From: Kribbella jejuensis
GTDB lineage: Bacteria > Actinomycetota > Actinomycetes > Propionibacteriales > Kribbellaceae
Direction: 5' to 3'
Length of the DNA: 64,000 bases
Assembly (NCBI RefSeq): GCF_006715085.1
Contig: NZ_VFMM01000003.1
Span: forward strand, 744,001-808,000
The notes beneath the pieces were generated by a model that made no database searches, was not told the DNA's origin, and saw only the letters and a list, made by a program, of their open reading frames with translations. A program made the position numbers and the translations under genes. Shown here one piece after another: positions 61,326 through 64,000 of this stretch (the stretch's first letter is position 1; each line of letters opens with the position of its first letter).

Positions 61326-62009
61326 GTGCGGAAACTACTGCTCACGTCGTCGGGGATCAGCAATCCGAGCATCAACGACGCGCTGCTCGAGTTGCTCGGG
61401 AAGCCGGTGTCCGAGGCCACTGCGTTGATCGTGCCGACGGCGATCTACCCGTTTCCCGGTGGGGGTGGGCAGGCGTGGCGGGCGATCGCGGGTCAGAACA
61501 AGCGGCCGTTGACCGATCTCGGGTGGAAGTCGGTCGGGGTGCTCGAGTTGACGGCGCTGCCGTCGATCCAGGAGAAGAGCTGGGTGCCGACGCTGCAGGA
61601 GACCGATGCGTTGCTGGTGTGGGGCGGCGACGTGCTGTATCTGAGTTACTGGCTGCGACGGTCCGGGGTTGCCGACCTGTTGCCGTCGTTGGACCTGGTG
61701 TACGTCGGAGTCAGCGCGGGGAGCATCGCGGTGACGCCGTACAACTGTGACTGGGACTTCGACCAGGAGTTCATCCCCGAAGGCAGCGACATGGCGTCGC
61801 ACGCGGAGCCCCTCGGGCTCGTCGACGTCACGCTGTACCCGCACCTGGGACACCCGGACATGGAGGACACCACTCCGGAGAACATCGAGCGCTGGGCGTC
61901 CGGTATCCCGGTGCCGACGTACGCCATCGACGACGAGACGGCCATCAAGGTCGTGGACGGCGAGGTCACCGTCGTGTCCGAGGGCGATTGGAAGCTCTTC
62001 AACCCCTGA
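61326..62009 (+). CDS. Type 1 glutamine amidotransferase-like peptidase S51 protein
   Basis: A 227-residue protein. KLLLTSSGISNPSINDALLE opens it, DALLVWGGDVLYLSYWL is the next motif, and the nucleophilic Ser lies in YVGVSAGSIAVT. HPDM may supply the His. The family includes dipeptidase E and cyanophycinase-like proteases. The substrate is unknown. GTG start, with the coding frame beginning 109 bases from the NiCoT start. It is convergent on the lyase gene by one base. Confidence 0.85.
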   Translation: MRKLLLTSSGISNPSINDALLELLGKPVSEATALIVPTAIYPFPGGGGQAWRAIAGQNKRPLTDLGWKSVGVLELTALPSIQEKSWVPTLQETDALLVWGGDVLYLSYWLRRSGVADLLPSLDLVYVGVSAGSIAVTPYNCDWDFDQEFIPEGSDMASHAEPLGLVDVTLYPHLGHPDMEDTTPENIERWASGIPVPTYAIDDETAIKVVDGEVTVVSEGDWKLFNP

Positions 62010-62010
62010 G

Positions 62011-63195
62011 TCAGACCGCGGCGGTCAGGCGGGTGATCGCCTCGTCGACCGTGGAGCGGGGGCAGCCGAGGTTCACGCGCATGTACCCGTGGCCTTCGCG
62101 ACCGAACTTCTGGCCCTTGTCGAGCCACAACCGCGCTCGGGTGAGCATGAACTTGTCCAGCGCCTCCGCGTCCAGGCCGAGGCCCCGGCAGTCCATCCAC
62201 GACAGGTAGAGCGAGTCCGCCGGCAGGACGCGGAGCTTGTCGGTCGCGGCGTGTACGGCGTCCGCGAAACGGCGGTGGTTGTCGCGGACGTACGGGAGGA
62301 GGTCCTCGAGCCAGGGTTCGCCGTACCGGTAGGCGGCCTCGCCCGCGACCATGCCGAGCAGGTTGACGACCGGGAAGAGGTTCCGTTCGTACTGCCGGGC
62401 CAGCTCGGCGCGGAGGCGCCGATCGGGGACGAACACGTTGGCGCACTGCAGTCCGGGCAGGTTGAACGTCTTGCTCGGCGCCGTACACGTGATGCTGTTG
62501 CGCGCGAACTCCGGCCCGAGCGACGCGAACGGGACGTGCCGCTTGTCCGGGTTCATCATCAGGTCCTGGTGGATCTCGTCCGCGACGACCAGGACGCCGT
62601 GCCGTGCACAGATCTCCCCCATCGTCCGCAACTCGTCCTCCGACCAGACGTTGCCGGTCGGATTGTGCGGATGGCTGAGGATGAACAGCTTCGTGTCGTC
62701 GCGAATCGCCGCCTCGAACGTCCGCGGGTCGAACCGGTATCCGTCGTCGGTGCGCTGCAACGGCGCGTACGCGAGCCGCCTGCCGTTCAGCAGGACGTCC
62801 TCATGGAAGTGCACATAGACCGGCGGCTGGATCAGCACCGAATCGCCCGGCGCGGAAAACGCCTGAACCACTGTCTTCAACGTGGTGATGATGCCCGCGG
62901 TCACCACCACCCACTCCGGCGGTACCTCCCACCCGAACCGCCGGCGCTGCCACCCCGTCACCGCATCCAGGTAGTCCCCGGTCGCCCCGGCCGCGTACCC
63001 GAACACGCCGTACTCGACCGCCTCGTGCAGCGCATCGATCACCGGCCGGGGCGACCGGAAATCCATGTCCGCCACCCACATCGGCAGCGGATCGGCAGCC
63101 ACCTCGTCCGGCGTCAACCACTGCGCCTGCCCCGCCCACTTCGCCGAGTTCGCAGCCCGCCGATCCACCACCTCGTCGAAGACGGATGTCCGCAT
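62011..63195 (-). CDS. MalY/PatB-type aminotransferase or cystathionine beta-lyase
   Basis: A 394-residue fold-type I PLP enzyme. The N-terminal PMWVADMDFRSPRPVIDALH is characteristic of MalY/PatB, HPHNPTGNVW binds PLP phosphate or cofactor, VVADEIHQDL supplies the Asp, and TAPSKTFNLPGLQ holds the Schiff-base Lys. The C-terminal YMRVNLGCPRSTVDEAI carries the substrate carboxylate Arg. Cleavage of cystathionine or another C-S bond is likely. The ATG at 63195 lies three codons after a GTG alternative. Confidence 0.9.
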   Translation of the reverse strand: MRTSVFDEVVDRRAANSAKWAGQAQWLTPDEVAADPLPMWVADMDFRSPRPVIDALHEAVEYGVFGYAAGATGDYLDAVTGWQRRRFGWEVPPEWVVVTAGIITTLKTVVQAFSAPGDSVLIQPPVYVHFHEDVLLNGRRLAYAPLQRTDDGYRFDPRTFEAAIRDDTKLFILSHPHNPTGNVWSEDELRTMGEICARHGVLVVADEIHQDLMMNPDKRHVPFASLGPEFARNSITCTAPSKTFNLPGLQCANVFVPDRRLRAELARQYERNLFPVVNLLGMVAGEAAYRYGEPWLEDLLPYVRDNHRRFADAVHAATDKLRVLPADSLYLSWMDCRGLGLDAEALDKFMLTRARLWLDKGQKFGREGHGYMRVNLGCPRSTVDEAITRLTAAV

Positions 63196-63200
63196 ATCAC

Positions 63201-63617
63201 TCACGGTACGTCGGTCTTCGCCTTCCGCGCCCTGGGCTTGCGGGCCGGTTGAGGTTCGGCGGCGAACGGGATGAAGGGCATGGTCAGTGGCAGTGCCGCC
63301 AGGCGCATGAGCAGGAAGGCGTTGTCGTCGCCGGCGGTTTTGTTCAGCCGGAGGCGGCCGCAGTTGGTGCAACGATGGATGAGGACCCAGCGGCCCTCAC
63401 CTCGGACGGTGACCGCGATCGGTTCCATACCGCCGGAGCAGTCGGCCTTGCGGTCGCCGGGGACATTGCGGTCCAGGTGCCGCGACCACAGACAGCTCGG
63501 GCAGTGATTGCGATGGCTGGTGCCAGGGGCGTCGAGCGAGACCTCTACGCCGCAGTGTTCACGACTGAACGAACGTGCGAAAGCCAAAAGGCACGTCGCA
63601 GAACGCTCACGATTCAC
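63201..63617 (-). CDS. RNHCP domain protein
   Basis: A protein of about 138 residues with the RNHCP signature HRNHCPSCLWSRHLDRNVPG, preceded by FSREHCGVEV and followed by ADCSGGMEPIAVTVRGEGRW and IHRCTNCGRLRLNK. The Cys and His residues likely bind zinc. The family is common in actinomycetes and of unknown function. The GTG start is a guess, as no good ribosome site exists; an ATG at 63662 is also possible. A basic tail (KPRARKAKTDVP) ends the protein. Confidence 0.7.
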   Translation of the reverse strand: MNRERSATCLLAFARSFSREHCGVEVSLDAPGTSHRNHCPSCLWSRHLDRNVPGDRKADCSGGMEPIAVTVRGEGRWVLIHRCTNCGRLRLNKTAGDDNAFLLMRLAALPLTMPFIPFAAEPQPARKPRARKAKTDVP

Positions 63618-63674
63618 AGCGAGCCGATACCTGCTGTCGCAACTGTGGCGGAACCGGCGCATACTTGTTGTCTC

Positions 63675-63905
63675 ATGCCTGCCTACCGCGCGACGACGCG
63701 TCGTCACCTGTCCACCAGTCCGTTCGCCGCCCAGACCGCCGACGCCATCAAAACCTTCGACGTCGGCGAAAGGGTGTCCCACGACCGAGAAGGCCTGGGC
63801 CGGGTCCACTCGATCGAACACGACGGCGCCGCCGTGATCGTCGACTTCGGTGGCGGCCGCCTGGTGCGCCAGGTAGCCCCCTTCGCCAAACTCCACACCC
63901 TCTGA
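63675..63905 (+). CDS. Small hypothetical protein (SH3-barrel-like)
   Basis: A 76-residue protein divergent from the RNHCP gene. The C-terminal half, GERVSHDREGLGRVHSIEHD followed by VIVDFGGGRLVRQVAPF, reads as a small beta barrel like CarD- or KOW-type modules. No catalytic residues are seen. The ATG is likely close to its own transcription start. Nothing more is visible from 63906 to the window end. Confidence 0.6.
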   Translation: MPAYRATTRRHLSTSPFAAQTADAIKTFDVGERVSHDREGLGRVHSIEHDGAAVIVDFGGGRLVRQVAPFAKLHTL

Positions 63906-64000
63906 CCCCACCCGCGTCCCCACCTTGGCCCACCTCCGCGTCGCCGAGGCGGTGGCGGCGCGCCTCATCAGGGCAGCGGAGCGAGGGCTATGTGGGGGCG

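Overview
The window reads as chromosomal DNA of a high-GC actinomycete. Evidence is the uniformly GC-rich third codon positions, frequent GTG/TTG starts, ANTAR, WYL and RNHCP proteins, a chromosomal vanSR/vanK/vanHAX glycopeptide-resistance cluster of the Streptomyces type, and a urease locus lacking ureE. The GTAC-rich codon style and gene content suggest Kribbella or a relative; that is an inference and not a measured match. No tRNA, rRNA, CRISPR array, transposase or integrase was seen.

Layout. 0-12.5 kb is a mosaic of single genes: envelope proteins, a GAF-ANTAR regulator, an AraC activator, five VOC (glyoxalase-fold) domains in four proteins, a methyltransferase, a RibD/DHFR-fold reductase, GNAT and a Na+/H+ antiporter. 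A 16-bp tandem duplication disrupts a small reverse-strand gene at 6.6 kb. An SDR/TetR divergent pair at 11-12.5 kb has two matching inverted-repeat operators between its genes. 12.5-15.8 kb is pta-ackA. 16.4-23.6 kb holds a dimethylformamidase-like lipoprotein and a secreted 1846-residue protein that joins a purple-acid-phosphatase-like domain, a beta-helix and nine PKD repeats. 23.6-30.1 kb is reverse strand: dienelactone hydrolase, RibD-fold protein, a compact three-gene DUF4331/Tat cassette, SCO6745-family protein, ACT-domain membrane protein and L-2-hydroxyglutarate oxidase.

30.3-36.7 kb is a tightly overlapped operon: NCS1 permease, ureA, ureB, ureC, ureF, ureG and ureD. UreB carries a seven-copy 11-residue repeat tail. 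UreG has a His-rich C-terminus, perhaps compensating for the missing UreE. A NiCoT nickel permease lies at 60.2 kb. 36.6-44.8 kb encodes a gluconate-family permease, a small zinc-ribbon protein, two large APC permeases and a KdpD/KdpE-like two-component pair with no kdpFABC.

48.2-56.2 kb is the most coherent system: vanS-vanR on the reverse strand, then vanY-vanK, a vanZ-like gene, and vanH-vanA-vanX plus a translationally coupled GNAT gene on the forward strand. VanR/VanS sense glycopeptides or their effects, VanH makes D-lactate, VanA makes D-Ala-D-Lac, VanX and VanY remove D-Ala-D-Ala ends, and VanK adapts cross-bridge formation to D-Lac precursors. Three 58-bp elements aligned base for base precede vanY, vanZ and vanH and are the likely VanR-controlled promoters. 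A roughly 111-bp tandem repeat array sits just beyond vanS. The window closes with an HMA-domain protein, a PepSY membrane protein, an ECF sigma factor, the NiCoT permease, an S51 peptidase, a MalY/PatB-type lyase and an RNHCP protein.
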